A stretch of 64,000 nucleotides of DNA from Psychrosphaera haliotis. GTDB taxonomy: Bacteria; Pseudomonadota; Gammaproteobacteria; Enterobacterales; Alteromonadaceae. The notes beneath the pieces were generated by a model. The model was not told the DNA's origin. It saw only the letters and a list, made by a program, of their open reading frames with translations, and did not search any database. The position numbers and the translations under genes are program-made. Numbering within the stretch: position 1 is the first letter of the stretch; each line of letters starts with the position of its first letter. Location: contig NZ_WOCD01000003.1 in the NCBI RefSeq assembly GCF_009728465.1, positions 868,001 through 932,000 of the forward strand. The letters are read 5' to 3'. Shown piece by piece: positions 18,589 through 30,023 of this stretch.

Positions 18589-19433
18589 AACTCAATCGCA
18601 CTCAAATCAATTGACTGGCCTTCTTTTGCGCAGCAAACTTGTAAAAAGCCACGGCTGTCTTCTTTCAATTCTTTTTCGATTTGCTCAAGCTGCGCATCTG
18701 TTCTAAATGGATCGTGGCTAATTAAAGCTACCGCTTTTACATTTGCACTTTTTGCTAATTTGAGTACCTGAGTTGTGGTTGAATGGCCCCAGCCAAGTTT
18801 CTCGGGTAGTTCGGTATCCACAAACTGTCCGTCATGAATAAGTAAATCGGCGCCATCAATAAATGTTTCCCACTCTTTGATTGACGTATTTATCTTGCCT
18901 GGAGGAAATAATTCATTGTCCGTAACATAAGCTACCTTTTTTCCAGCCTGCGATATCAGGTAGGCCGTGCCTCCGTCCGGGTGGTTTAATGCTTGAGTCT
19001 GAACTTCAAAATTGCCAATCGCAAAGCGTTTCGATGCTGTTGCTTCTTTATATAAAGAAATACTGGCGGGTAATTGATCATGCTTTACAGGGAAATTAGA
19101 ACCTGACATTTGCGTCAAAATAGCATCTTTATCACTGGAATCAACTTGCCCTGGGAAAATATTAATTTTCCTTCCGCTTTGATAAATAGGTTTAAAAAAT
19201 GGAAAACCTTGAATATGGTCCCAGTGATTATGAGTTAATAAAATATTTATATCGTCGGTACTTTCTTCAATCAACTCCTCTCCAAGCTTTATAATACCAG
19301 TCCCTGAATCTAATATAATTTTAGTTCCATCAAATCCAGTAATTTCTACACATGAAGTGTTACCTCCAAATCCGACTTTGCTTGCGCAGGGACTAGGTAC
19401 AGAGCCTCTTACGCCATAAAATTTAACTTTCAT
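18585..19433 (-). CDS. Metallo-beta-lactamase-fold hydrolase
   Basis: 282 residues from the ATG at 19433, which fits the common family start MKVKFYGVRGSVPSP; an in-frame ATG at 19457 would add eight residues overlapping the upstream gene. The metal site is LLTHNHWDHIQGFPFF (HxHxDH), with later ligands in ALNHPDGG, YVTDNE and LISHDPF. Such proteins cleave phosphodiesters, including cyclic nucleotides or RNA; the exact substrate is not readable. Its position, coupled to a nucleotide cyclase gene, makes cyclic-nucleotide turnover a reasonable guess. Confidence 0.8.
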   Translation of the reverse strand: MKVKFYGVRGSVPSPCASKVGFGGNTSCVEITGFDGTKIILDSGTGIIKLGEELIEESTDDINILLTHNHWDHIQGFPFFKPIYQSGRKINIFPGQVDSSDKDAILTQMSGSNFPVKHDQLPASISLYKEATASKRFAIGNFEVQTQALNHPDGGTAYLISQAGKKVAYVTDNELFPPGKINTSIKEWETFIDGADLLIHDGQFVDTELPEKLGWGHSTTTQVLKLAKSANVKAVALISHDPFRTDAQLEQIEKELKEDSRGFLQVCCAKEGQSIDLSAIEF

Positions 19434-19434
19434 A

Positions 19435-22400
19435 CTACGGTTCAACTCCTTCTTCATAAAAGTTAAATTGAGACAATGATATATCTTGGCTTACACCGTT
19501 ATCACACTGGCTAAAAACGACTATTTGATCGTTTGTATTTTGAATGAGCGCTGTAAATGATTGCTCACCTTGGCAGTCTGAAGCTAAGAATTTTCCATTA
19601 CCTTCAATGCCAAAGTCGGTATCTAAATTTCCATCGCTCAATAATCGAGCTATTGCACCTTTTTTAACGGAATTGTTTTCACCATAGCCAACAAGGAGTA
19701 TGCGTCCGTCGCTATCTATTGATACATCTAAAGTAGCAGAGTTAACGCCACTGCCAAATACATTGCTAACTTCAGCTAACCCGCCATTTCCAAAGCTACC
19801 AAATTTTGTGCCATCTGTATTAAACTTCACGACCAAACTCTTCGTCATTATTTTGGTTGAGCTGCCAAAAACAAATAGATGTCCTTCAGGGCCTATTAAC
19901 AAGCCATTTACTTCCTCATTGCTCAATGGCTTAACTATTACATTCTCACCATTACCTGAAAAAGAACTGTCTTCTGTGCCATTTAAGCCATATTTAATAA
20001 TACGGAAATTAGCACTAACGACACCAGTCGTGCCTGCTATGTATGTGTTTCTGCTGCTCTCTATAACAACTGCAGAATATACATCTCCCGAGTTACCAAT
20101 TTCATAACCTTCACTCTGAAAAGATTCGCCCGGACCGTCATAACTATCGCTGTCAGAGTCTAAAACGCCTGTTGGGGATATTCTCATGACAACCGGTTTT
20201 ATAGAGCCACTTTCTTTTAGGCTACCAATGGCAACAACTTTTCCTGCACCGTCGATATCAATGTCTTTAATAACAACCTCTGTTGCGTTGGCTATAGCAT
20301 CAGTTAAAAACGTACCATCAATGCCAAAGCTCTGGTCAATTTCACCGCTTGCCGTTAACTTTGTTATAAAGCCATGCTTTATACTTTCACTATTTTCTAC
20401 TTGGCCAAACACAAATACTGAACCATCTGTTTTCTCTTTCAAACCATACCCAACGACCTGCGGCCCAATATAAATTTGTTTTGCACCGTTATCTCCGAAA
20501 GTTTGATCTAGCGAGCCCGAACTTAAATAACGATGTAATACTAAAATGTTATCACTCGCTAAATTAACCTGAGAAAGACTTAGATATTTTGTTGCTTGAC
20601 TACCTGAACCATATTTTATTAAAGAGATGGCAGAGTCGTCTTTTTCACGCCCACTTATATCTTTAACCAATTCACCGTCTTGACCACAACCAGACTCATC
20701 ATCCGGAAAACAATTAAAGAAAGAGCCTTCAGGCTCTATTGCTAACATTAGAGGCTTACGCGCTCCCGACTCACTACTTCCAACAACCCATGACCTCAAA
20801 TACTCATCCACGACTATTGAAGATGCATTGACATTATCGTCCTTGACTACATTTAAAATACCGCCATTACCAAAGCTACTTTCAATATCACCATCAGCAC
20901 TATCCATTTTAAAAACGAAAATACTATCACCTTCGTTTTCATATACTGTGCCAACAGCCATTAAGTCTGTAGAGTTAAAAGCTTGAACAATTGTATTAAT
21001 TTCCGATGACGAACTGCCGTTATCATTGCCCGTGTTAAAGATAATAAAGCCATCGTTATCAACATTAGTGTCAATCGTTCCCGTTTTGTCAATACCAACA
21101 ACAAAGGCGTCTTTGCTACCCGCAATTTGCTCAGTAGAGCCGCCTATATATGCCGTAAAGTTAGATCCTGCAATACCGCCTAAAGTAAGTAATTCGTCAT
21201 CGCCAAGGCTACCAGGTACGTCTAATATCAAATCAGTACCACCGTTGAATGCACCTTCGTTTTCAATGTCTGAATTTAGATACCTAACATAACCATCGAG
21301 ATCACCGTTTAATCCTTTTGTTGCCCCGACCACCATCAACTTATTATTGTGGAAGCTTCTAATGGCATTCGCCTTGTCATCACGACTACTTGTACTCACA
21401 TCTTTAAAGACTGGACTGTTTTCTTCGAAATCAAGATCATCATCATCCAGTTTTATTACTAAACTATCTAATTGCGTGCCGTCATCTCGATATCCCACAG
21501 CGTAAACTTTATTGTCTACAAAGGTGATGTCAGAGCCATATAATTCACTTTCTTCGGTAGTACAACGAATTCCAGAGTCATTATCGCCACTATCATCATC
21601 TAACATGCCGTTTAAATCAAAAAGCATCACACATAGTTCTCTACTGCCATTGAGTGATTTATCTATAAGCACATAGAGGTTTCCATTGCCTTCCGTTATA
21701 GCCTTAGCTTGCTCTTCACCACCTAAGTTCAAAGTCAGCTCACCATTGTCACCAAAAGAAGAGTTAATATTTCCATCAACATCATAAGAAATTAAATACA
21801 CATCGGAATCTACATTATCTATATGTCCAGACGCATAAATGTTGCCATTAACTTCTGTTATGTCAGTCAATGTAGCAGACTGTTTACTACCATAAAGGTC
21901 GATATAGCCTGTCAACGTTCTACCAAAGTTACTCGCTTCGACCGGCGCTTTGGGCTCTATAACGTTCTCAATACCTATAGATATATTTGCAGTTGAAAAT
22001 GCATTAGGGGAACCATTATCAGTCGCTTTCACTTCGATTATATGTGACTGGAAAGCCTCGAAATTTAATACCGAATTACCATTTACAGTTAGTTGACCTG
22101 TATTTGAATCAATAATAAATAAACCGGAATCTCCGCCACTAATTTCAAAGAAAATGCTGTCGTCTTCTATGTCAGAGGCTATAACAGTTCCAACTACATG
22201 ACCGGAAGAAACATTTTCTAAAATACCCGAAAATGACTGAGCGGAAAGTATAGGAGCGTCATTAACTGCCGCCACTGCTAGAGTTATTACCCCTCTATCA
22301 CTGCTTCCGTTTCCATCTGAGATTTCATACTCAAAAGTGTCATCACCAAAAAAGTTTAAAGCCGGGGTATAATCAAATGTTCCATCAGCATTAAGAGCTA

Positions 22401-25116
22401 AAACGCCATTACTTACATTCACGATTGGCGTTGTATTGATAGCCAAGTCATCACCGTCAACATCACTCGCTAAACCGAGTAAGTTACCGATATTAGTTAA
22501 CGACAAATCTTCTGTTGCATTTATAACGTAACTTGGTGCTACAGGGGCATCATTTACAGGGCTTACCGAAATCGTTAAAGTACCGGAACTTTTTGCTCCA
22601 TACTGATCTTCTACTTCAAATTGTATTGAATCCAATCCATAAAAGTTCAAATTGGGCGAGTAGTTTACAACTCCTAATTCTGTTATTGAAAAGACCCCTC
22701 CGCTTGAAACTCCACTTGCTTGCGTTACAAAACTGAGTGTATCGCCTTCTATTTCCGACACATGATCCAACAGGTCAAAATTCATAGCAGCATTATCTTC
22801 AACGATATTTAGGTTTATTGTTTCTGCAACAACAGGGGCGTCGTTTACTGAGTTTATTTTGAATTCAACTGTAATTGTTTGTTTTAGCCCATTGCTACCA
22901 AGAACAATGAATGTAACAGTATCGATCCCATTTACATTTAAGTTTGGAACGTAGCTATAATTACCAACAGAATCAATATTAAATACTCCAAGTTGCGCTG
23001 ATCTCACTGAGGAAGTATCAATGGACAAAGTAACGTCATTGGGTATATCAAGCTCACCAATATCAGAAAAAACATTAGATGTTAATGGTGTATCTTCCAT
23101 TAGCTCAATCAGTTGAGGCTCAATGCCAAATGCAGCAATGACAGAAATGCTAACCGTTGCGGTTGAGGTTAATCCCGAACTATTTTGAACTTGATAAGAG
23201 AAACTGTCCACTCCAATAAATGTTCCTGCAGGCGTGTAATTAAAACTTCCATCATCCGATAAATTAATTTCGCCGTTTATTGGTGAAGATCCATTGTGTA
23301 ACGAAAAAGTTAAAGGCCCACCATCTAAATTAATATCATTTGAACCCAAACCATTCTGCACAGTTGCAGTAAACACTTGCTCAGATTTGACGGTGTACTC
23401 ATCATCTATCGCTGTTGGGGCGTCGGGGACTGGTATTACGGTAATTGTTACGGATGCTGAACTTGTCATGCCTTGTTGATCTGAAACTTCATATATAAAG
23501 TTATCTGAACCATAGAAGTTAGCAATTGGAATATATCGAAACGTGCCATCAACTGAAACAATAAGTTGACCGTGCGACGGCTCACTAATCAATTGACTGG
23601 AAATACTTAAAGTACTGCCCTCAGGATCTGAATCATTTCCTAAAAGGCCATCCACCACACTGACAATATCTAAAATACCGTCTTCATTTACAGAATAGTT
23701 GTCATTAACGGCATTGGGCGCTGCATTTGCCGTTAATGACAATAATGTCACTACCGCAGTAGACTCTAAACCGCCTGTATCTACAACTTTATAAGTAAAT
23801 TGGTCTTGACCATTAAAGTTACTTCCAGCTTGATAATTAAATCCGCCGGTTGAGTCCAATTGCAGTGTGCCAAACGTTGGTTCTTCTACCACAATGGCTG
23901 TAAGAGAATTGTCATCAACATCAAAGTCATTCGACAACACGCCAGCAGCTTCAACAGAAATATTATTGTTTTGATCTAATCTGTACTCGTTATCCAACGC
24001 AACAGGTGCATCATTAACATTCTCAATGTTAATAGAGACTATCGCGCTATCTGTCAGGCCATTTTCATCTATAACTTTATAAGAAAATACATCGGAAACC
24101 AAAAAAGTTAACGGCTGGAGAATACTTAAAATCACCTAACTCATTAATAGATATGGATCCGTTTGACGTTTCCGATAATAGGTTAGTATCTACGGTCAAC
24201 AAAGAAGAGGCACTATCATTATTTAGTACATTTCCAACAAGCACTGAATCTTCATCAATAGAATAAATATCGTCTTCGGCTTGAGGCGGATTGATTGGGG
24301 TAATCACTCCAAGTGGATCCACGCGGAGCATCGTTGATAAGCCACTTTCACCACTGCCATCTACACCAGTTACAAGTACAAAGTAAGTTTCTTCATCTAA
24401 AATATTATTTATATTTACCGATGTATTAATTTTAGACAGTAGTTGCTGTCCATTGGGCAAAGACGTTACATTTTGCGGGGTAAGATTGATATCACTAGCA
24501 GTGTAAATATTATAACGTTCAAGTGCTTCATTTTTTTGCCAAGTAACTATCATTTGATTATCGAGTCTTTCAACCGATAAAGAGTCTATTCTGTGTGGTT
24601 GCCACTGCACGAAACTTCTTCCTGCAAGTGAGTTACCAGATGACTCAGTAGCTACCCAAACTTGTAACTCTAATGTGCCTTCATCTTTGCCTGCCAATAT
24701 AGGGTTTAAACCTATTACTGAGGCACTAAACTCTGTTCCACAGTTCTCTTCACATATAGAGTAGCTAACATTGCTGCCGGCTAAACTTATAGATACTTCT
24801 AAGATTTCTTCATCACTATTTGCGTTTAGAGTAAAAAGTAGGTTGCCCGTTACGTTATTAATATCACCAGGCCATTCTATTGATGCCGTTTCAATTAACG
24901 CTGAAGTTTTTTGGGTGAATGTTGATGTTGTTAGATTAAGTGAGTGTTTAGACTCACCAACACTATGGGATAAATCAGTCAAAACCGGAGTAGGCGTTAT
25001 GGCCTCTGGTTGATTTAACTTATCATCAACAAAATTAGACTCTTTAGTTTCTTTACCGCATGCACTCAATATAGACACAAACAATAAAACTAAGGTGATA
25101 TAAAAATATTTTTCAT
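19435..25116 (-). CDS. Giant repeat lipoprotein (FN3, tandem Ig/cadherin-like, delta-60 repeats), frameshifted twice here
   Basis: About 1,893 residues after repair. Adding one A to the run at 25109-25113 restores an ATG at 25116 and a lipoprotein signal ending LFVSILSAC; the second break at 24095-24099 (GTTTC for GTTC) is within NFFGSDVFSYK. Order: a low-complexity linker, a fibronectin-like domain (about 165-265), seven tandem repeats of about 90-100 residues with the pattern 'D.Y...ED....VL.ND', 'FG.D.F.Y.V.D..G' and 'VNDAP', one cadherin-like repeat (SGHVVGTVIASDIEDDSIFF), and a C-terminal half of delta-60-type repeats (ILNVDSSFG-like, SLDQTFGDNGAK). It is probably a surface adhesin or matrix protein with calcium-binding Asp-rich loops. 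Confidence 0.85.
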
Positions 25117-25161
25117 TAACAACTTCCTTACTTCAGCGTTGTTATAACAAAGCTAACAAGT

Positions 25162-26323
25162 TTACTTTACCTTGAATGAGCCATTCAGTTTGTGTTCTGG
25201 TACTAGTATTTCGAATAACTCGAAGTTGCCTGTAATAGAGTCTCCACCATCAGTGAAAACTCCATCAATTGAGCCAGTCGCTTTTTCATCCCCGTATGAT
25301 GCGAAAGTAACGGCTAAATCAATATCAGTGACGTTGATTAAACCACTAAATGCAGCATACCACTCGCCTCCTGAATCTACCGCAGTAAGTGACCCATCAC
25401 TAACAACTCCGTTATCAAAATTAACGGACATTGATAACCCAAAGTCACGAAACACTACCTAAATTTGAGGTAACTTCCGCTTGCTCTAATGTTTCGTACG
25501 TATAGCTACCAGTACGTGTTGCTAAAGCATCTGCCAATGTCGTTTCTGAAGACACTAGGAATTGTTGTTCACTATAAATAGAGTTATCAACTTCAGAGTT
25601 GGTTATTATTGAATCTACATTTTCTAAATCTTGTTGTTCTGAAACGGACACTATTGATTCATCGACACTTTCAGGCTCACTGGTCTCTTCAGAGTTGGAA
25701 CTAGAGACTTTAGTAGAGTGCCCTTGCTCAAATATGGATGGTGGCGCAAGAAGTTCAGTGATGGTTCCATCCATTGATACTTTACCAAATGAGAACGCTT
25801 CATCCTGGCCAAATGACACGGTACTTTCATCATTTGACATCAAGTCAATGGCGCCGTCCCAAACCGCTATAAACATATCATCATTAACCATAGCCAACTC
25901 AAAGTGTGTACCTCTGATACCAATTGATCCTACGGGCGTTTTTACCTGATAGTCACCACCGTGCTTTTTTATTTGTCCTGAGATTGATCTGAGGCCGCCT
26001 TTTACTAACTCGATAACTGCAGAGCCCTGTTTTGATTCTGGATCATAGGCATAGCTTGATATAAAAACTTCAGAATTTGGCTTTATGCTTAAAAGCCCTC
26101 CGTCAGACATAGAAAATTGAGCTCTGCCTGTTTCTTTAGTAATAACCTTATCAACACTGAAAATAGGTGCTCGACGTTTTAATGGTCTGGATTCTTGGCT
26201 ACGAGCATCAAATGCTTGAACGTCGCCACGAGACATAATTGTTTTTCCCGCGTTTTCAGCAGCTAACAAGCTAGGTGTGTAAATGGTTGAAATTACCAAA
26301 GACAAAAATATTAACTTACGCAT
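25162..26323 (-). CDS. FecR-domain protein with TbpB-like C-terminal barrel (frameshifted here)
   Basis: 386 residues after repair. A signal peptide (ending PSLLAAE) is followed by a FecR domain with IKKHGGDYQVKTPVGSIGIR and GTHFELAMV, the usual FecR core, then an acidic linker. The C-terminus (from about 290) reads LSMSVNFDNGVVSDGSL, FSGLINVTDI and ATGSIDGVFTDGGDSITGNF, which looks like the small beta-barrel of TbpB-type surface proteins. The frame breaks at 25449-25453 (GTTTC for GTTC). It lies between the TPR/barrel protein and the giant lipoprotein, all on one strand. No sigma factor is adjacent, so a classical FecR anti-sigma role is unlikely. Confidence 0.78.
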
Positions 26324-26332
26324 TTAATTCTC

Positions 26333-27643
26333 CTAAAACTGGTACTTTAATGTCAACGCTGTATCAAACCTGTCGTATTCGTATAGGCTCAAATTACTGG
26401 ATTTATTTTGGTAGCTTAACAAGCCTTGAACACTCAGCTTCTTATTAATCTTGTATTGAATTGTGTTTGTTAATTGACGAAGCGTTTCCTTTCTTTTTAC
26501 TAAAAACAAAGGATGCAAATCGTCAAAAGATTGCTTCTGGTATGAGAACATTGCTAGATAAAACATAGAATCATTAAAAGCGTAGATCATTTGATAGCTC
26601 AAGCCTGCACTGTCTTTAGCGTTATACTTTCCTATGTCTAAACTAGACTCTTCATCAATATAAAAAATGCTAACCTTGTGCAATGCCTGTTGCCCTAAAT
26701 AAGTGGCGCCTAGGTTAAATTTTAGTAATTCAGCATCCAGACTTTCAATTTCTTTATTATCTAACCAGCCAAATCCTATCGAGCTTGATAATAAGTACTG
26801 TTTATTCAACTTATGTTCGGCCCCAAATGAAAACTCAGTTTCAGCGCGATAGAAGTCGCCTTTCAGTAATAAAGGAGTAATTGAACCTTTCCCAATATAT
26901 GTTGTACTTTCTTTTTTAAAACGATATTCACCAGCGATATTGGCTATGGTTCGGTTATATTGACCTTCGTTCGCGTACTGAAAATCATTCACACCCCAAC
27001 TCAGCCTAATACCCTGTTGCTGTGATAGTTTTTTCTTGTATGAACCATTGTAAGCAAGTCTCCAATAGTGCCCTGAAAGCTCTTGGCTTGCTTTTGATAG
27101 AGGAATGTCATTATTTAAAGAGGGAATAAAAATTGAATCTTCCGATGTGCCAGCATTGATATTAGAGTCTTGACCAAAAGTTAATCCAACACTATTATTT
27201 AACGTGCCATCTAAACTTGCAGTAACAGTGTTAATTTCTAATTCTAATTTTGCGACCTTTTTTAACTGAGCGTTGCTAAGTGCTTCACCCTTAAGTGCTG
27301 CCAATTCAGCTGAAGAAGCGGCGATATTATTTGCCTTTAAATATGCATTAGCGAGTAATATTCTTGCATCGTGCCAATTGGGAGCCGATGCAATCACTCG
27401 TTCAAAGGCAAAGACGGATTCGTGAACTTTGTTAACTTTTAAAGCCGCTAAACCTAGTAAAAAGTCAAATTTAGGCTCACCTAACAGTTCACTATTCTCA
27501 CTGGCTAGATTGTAAGCTTCGACAGGTTTGTTATTCAGTAATAACTCTTGAACTTGCTTTTCAATCGGCTCGCTTACTAATACTTCTTCTGCATAACTAG
27601 ACATTGAAGCCAAAGCTAAAAACATTACCGCTAAAAACCGCAT
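26333..27643 (-). CDS. TPR-containing outer-membrane barrel protein, Slam-like
   Basis: 436 residues. A signal peptide (ending SSYAEE) is followed by TPR-like helices (about 25-140, with FLLGLAALKVNKVHESVFAF and ARILLANAYLKANNIAASSA) and then about 290 residues of beta strands ending TLKYQF with a terminal Phe. This arrangement, soluble TPR then barrel, is that of Slam (surface lipoprotein assembly modulator) proteins, which move lipoproteins or TbpB-like proteins across the outer membrane. The FecR-domain gene starts ten bases downstream and the giant lipoprotein gene follows, consistent with substrates. The Slam assignment is inference, as I did not see a definitive motif. Confidence 0.65.
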   Translation of the reverse strand: MRFLAVMFLALASMSSYAEEVLVSEPIEKQVQELLLNNKPVEAYNLASENSELLGEPKFDFLLGLAALKVNKVHESVFAFERVIASAPNWHDARILLANAYLKANNIAASSAELAALKGEALSNAQLKKVAKLELEINTVTASLDGTLNNSVGLTFGQDSNINAGTSEDSIFIPSLNNDIPLSKASQELSGHYWRLAYNGSYKKKLSQQQGIRLSWGVNDFQYANEGQYNRTIANIAGEYRFKKESTTYIGKGSITPLLLKGDFYRAETEFSFGAEHKLNKQYLLSSSIGFGWLDNKEIESLDAELLKFNLGATYLGQQALHKVSIFYIDEESSLDIGKYNAKDSAGLSYQMIYAFNDSMFYLAMFSYQKQSFDDLHPLFLVKRKETLRQLTNTIQYKINKKLSVQGLLSYQNKSSNLSLYEYDRFDTALTLKYQF

Positions 27644-27777
27644 TTATATTCCTTTTTAGAACAACGCATTGCCAAAGGTCTATTATAGGTTTAGTAGGCA
27701 AAACTGTCGAGTTTCTCATCAACGTATTTACCTTTGAGCTTATATCAAAATTAAAGAAGATAAAAATCACATGCCTA

Positions 27778-28533
27778 CTAATGCTGTCGACTCATTTGAG
27801 TAGGAGAAACGCCATAAGTAGATACAAAGGCTCGACAAAATGCATCACCGCTTGCGTAGCCATATTTGTTTGCAACTTCCTTTACTCTCTTACCATTTAA
27901 TATTGCAAGACGAGCGGCCGTCATTCTCCATAACCTAACGTAAGTAATGGGAGAATATCCCAACACTTTATTAAATACGGCCATAAACTGGGATCGTGAC
28001 ATTGCTGCGATTTCCACAAAATCCTCAATTTTCCAAGGGTAATGGGGGTTGTCATGAATAGCCACCACCACATGTCGTAACTTAGGGTGAGCTAATCCTG
28101 CAAAAATTCCTGTTTCAATTTTCCCTTCAGCTATTTGGTGACGCAGAATATTGACAACGAGTAAGTCACATAAACGATCTAGCGCGAATCGCGCTCCACA
28201 TCTAGACATGGAAGCTTCGGTTACAATCAAATGAGCAATGCCCTGCACGTTACTTTTTCCGCCGAATTCATTTGGGTGTTTTAAATCTATTTCAACATAC
28301 TCAGGCATAGCTTGATGAAGAGGGTTTTTGTTATCACCAATATCCACATGTATGCAAACAAGTGGTTCGGATTCAATAGGCACCAAAGCATTAGGATCAA
28401 CCACTAGAACCAGTTTATCTAAACAAGTTTGGTCACCATAAATAAAAAGGTTGGCACCTTCAGAAGATAATAAACATTCAGCTTTAACTTCAAAGTTTGA
28501 AAGTAGGCTGGATAAACGATCAAGATGAGACAT
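27778..28533 (-). CDS. AraC-family transcriptional regulator
   Basis: 251 residues. The N-terminal half resembles a cupin-type ligand domain (Cupin_6-like, FIYGDQTCLDKLVLVVDPN and later CGARFALDRLCDLLVVNILR). The C-terminal AraC DNA-binding domain has two helix-turn-helix units, with MSRSQFMAVFNKVLGYSP and VKEVANKYGYASGDAFCRAF, and ends in YGVSPTQMSRQH. It is divergent from the haloacid dehalogenase gene with a gap of 86 bases, so it probably controls that gene and itself. The effector is unknown. Confidence 0.9.
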   Translation of the reverse strand: MSHLDRLSSLLSNFEVKAECLLSSEGANLFIYGDQTCLDKLVLVVDPNALVPIESEPLVCIHVDIGDNKNPLHQAMPEYVEIDLKHPNEFGGKSNVQGIAHLIVTEASMSRCGARFALDRLCDLLVVNILRHQIAEGKIETGIFAGLAHPKLRHVVVAIHDNPHYPWKIEDFVEIAAMSRSQFMAVFNKVLGYSPITYVRLWRMTAARLAILNGKRVKEVANKYGYASGDAFCRAFVSTYGVSPTQMSRQH

Positions 28534-28619
28534 AAGCGGACTTCCTGTAAGACAAATAAGACTTTAACCAACAATAAGTCCATTACTATATCAGTACTTC
28601 GAATAAATTAGGTAATTCT

Positions 28620-29396
28620 ATGTCTCTATGTTCATCTATAAAAATGTACGCCCTTTCAATTTTTGTTTTATTTAGTGTGTCATCTAACGCCAATACTGCA
28701 GAGGAAAAGCAACCTATGTCAAAACCTAAAGTTATCATCTTTGATGTAAACGAAACACTTCTAGACCTAGCGCCACTGAAAGTATCAGTAGGCAAGGCAA
28801 TGGACGGACGTGAAGACTTACTTCCGCTATGGTTCTCAACTATGTTGCATTACTCCCTTGTTGATACACTAACAGAGGAATATCACGACTTTGGACAAAT
28901 CGGTGCTGCAGCATTAATGATGTTAGCGCAGAGCAATAATATAGAGCTTTCCCTAGAACAAGCTCGCGAAGCTATCGTAAATACAATCACCAAGTTACCC
29001 GCTCACCCTGACGTAAAGCCAGCGCTAAAAACACTTTCTGACCAAGGCTTTTACATTGTTAGTTTAACCAACTCATCTAATGCAGGTGTTGCAGCTCAGT
29101 TTGAACACACAGGTTTAACTTCATTTTTTAAGCATCGCTTTAGTGTTGAAGACGTCAAGGCATTTAAACCAGCTCGAAAAACTTATGAATGGGTTTTAAA
29201 AGAGTTGAACGTTAACGCTAGTGACGTATTAATGGTAGCGGCGCATCCATGGGATTTAGCAGGTGCAAAAGCAGTGGGACTTCAAACTGCATTTGTTCGT
29301 CGTTCTGGTACATCACTTTACCCTCTAGCTCAGTCGCCAGATTATCAAGTAAATGACCTTCACGAATTGATAAACGTGTTGGCTAAACTTAAATAA
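28620..29396 (+). CDS. Type II haloacid dehalogenase-like HAD hydrolase
   Basis: 258 residues. The HAD motifs match L-2-haloacid dehalogenases: nucleophile region FDVNETLLDL, SLTNSSNAGV (motif II Ser/Thr), FKPARKTYEW (catalytic Lys) and AAHPWDLAGAKAVG. The reaction would be L-2-haloacid to D-2-hydroxyacid. The upstream in-frame ATG at 28620 or 28644 adds a hydrophobic stretch (MYALSIFVLFSVSSNA) that looks like a signal peptide, so the protein may be periplasmic; a start at 28716 would give a cytoplasmic protein of usual length. A divergent AraC gene precedes it. Confidence 0.82.
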   Translation: MSLCSSIKMYALSIFVLFSVSSNANTAEEKQPMSKPKVIIFDVNETLLDLAPLKVSVGKAMDGREDLLPLWFSTMLHYSLVDTLTEEYHDFGQIGAAALMMLAQSNNIELSLEQAREAIVNTITKLPAHPDVKPALKTLSDQGFYIVSLTNSSNAGVAAQFEHTGLTSFFKHRFSVEDVKAFKPARKTYEWVLKELNVNASDVLMVAAHPWDLAGAKAVGLQTAFVRRSGTSLYPLAQSPDYQVNDLHELINVLAKLK

Positions 29397-29462
29397 TAAG
29401 CTGGTAACCAAACGGCTAAACAGGAACGAACTTCAAGGATGAGGATTTTTTATTGGGAAGAA

Positions 29463-29866
<404 letters not shown>

Positions 29867-29872
29867 GCGCGG

Positions 29873-29878
29873 ATTATA
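29873..29878 (-). promoter_or_regulatory. Predicted -10 element of rnpB
   Basis: TATAAT read on the minus strand sits about seven bases before the predicted 5' end of rnpB, the right distance for a sigma-70 -10 box. No good -35 match is present at 16-18 bases, so initiation may depend on the perfect -10. Confidence 0.55.
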
Positions 29879-29965
29879 ACGGATTTACAAACGATATGCA
29901 TTAACGGATTTTGTTTTGACTAAGCTAAGTACTTTGTCTGCCTCAAACCGATATTTTATTTTTAG

Positions 29966-30008
29966 TTTAAGGCTACATAAGGTTTTTATTTAAGGCTACA
30001 TAAGGTTT
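29966..30008 (+). repeat. Duplicated 20-base segment between rnpB and rsmI
   Basis: TTTAAGGCTACATAAGGTTT occurs at 29966-29985 and again at 29989-30008, a 23-base tandem duplication. It lies in the gap upstream of the rnpB promoter and after the rsmI stop. No function is evident. Confidence 0.85.
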
Positions 30009-30023
30009 AGGCCAATGCTAAAT

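Noticed and set aside
25162..25455. Separate small gene of 97 codons after the FecR-domain gene
   Set aside because: It overlaps the FecR gene end, opens with GTG without a ribosome-binding site, and continues the FecR product after removing one T at 25449-25453.
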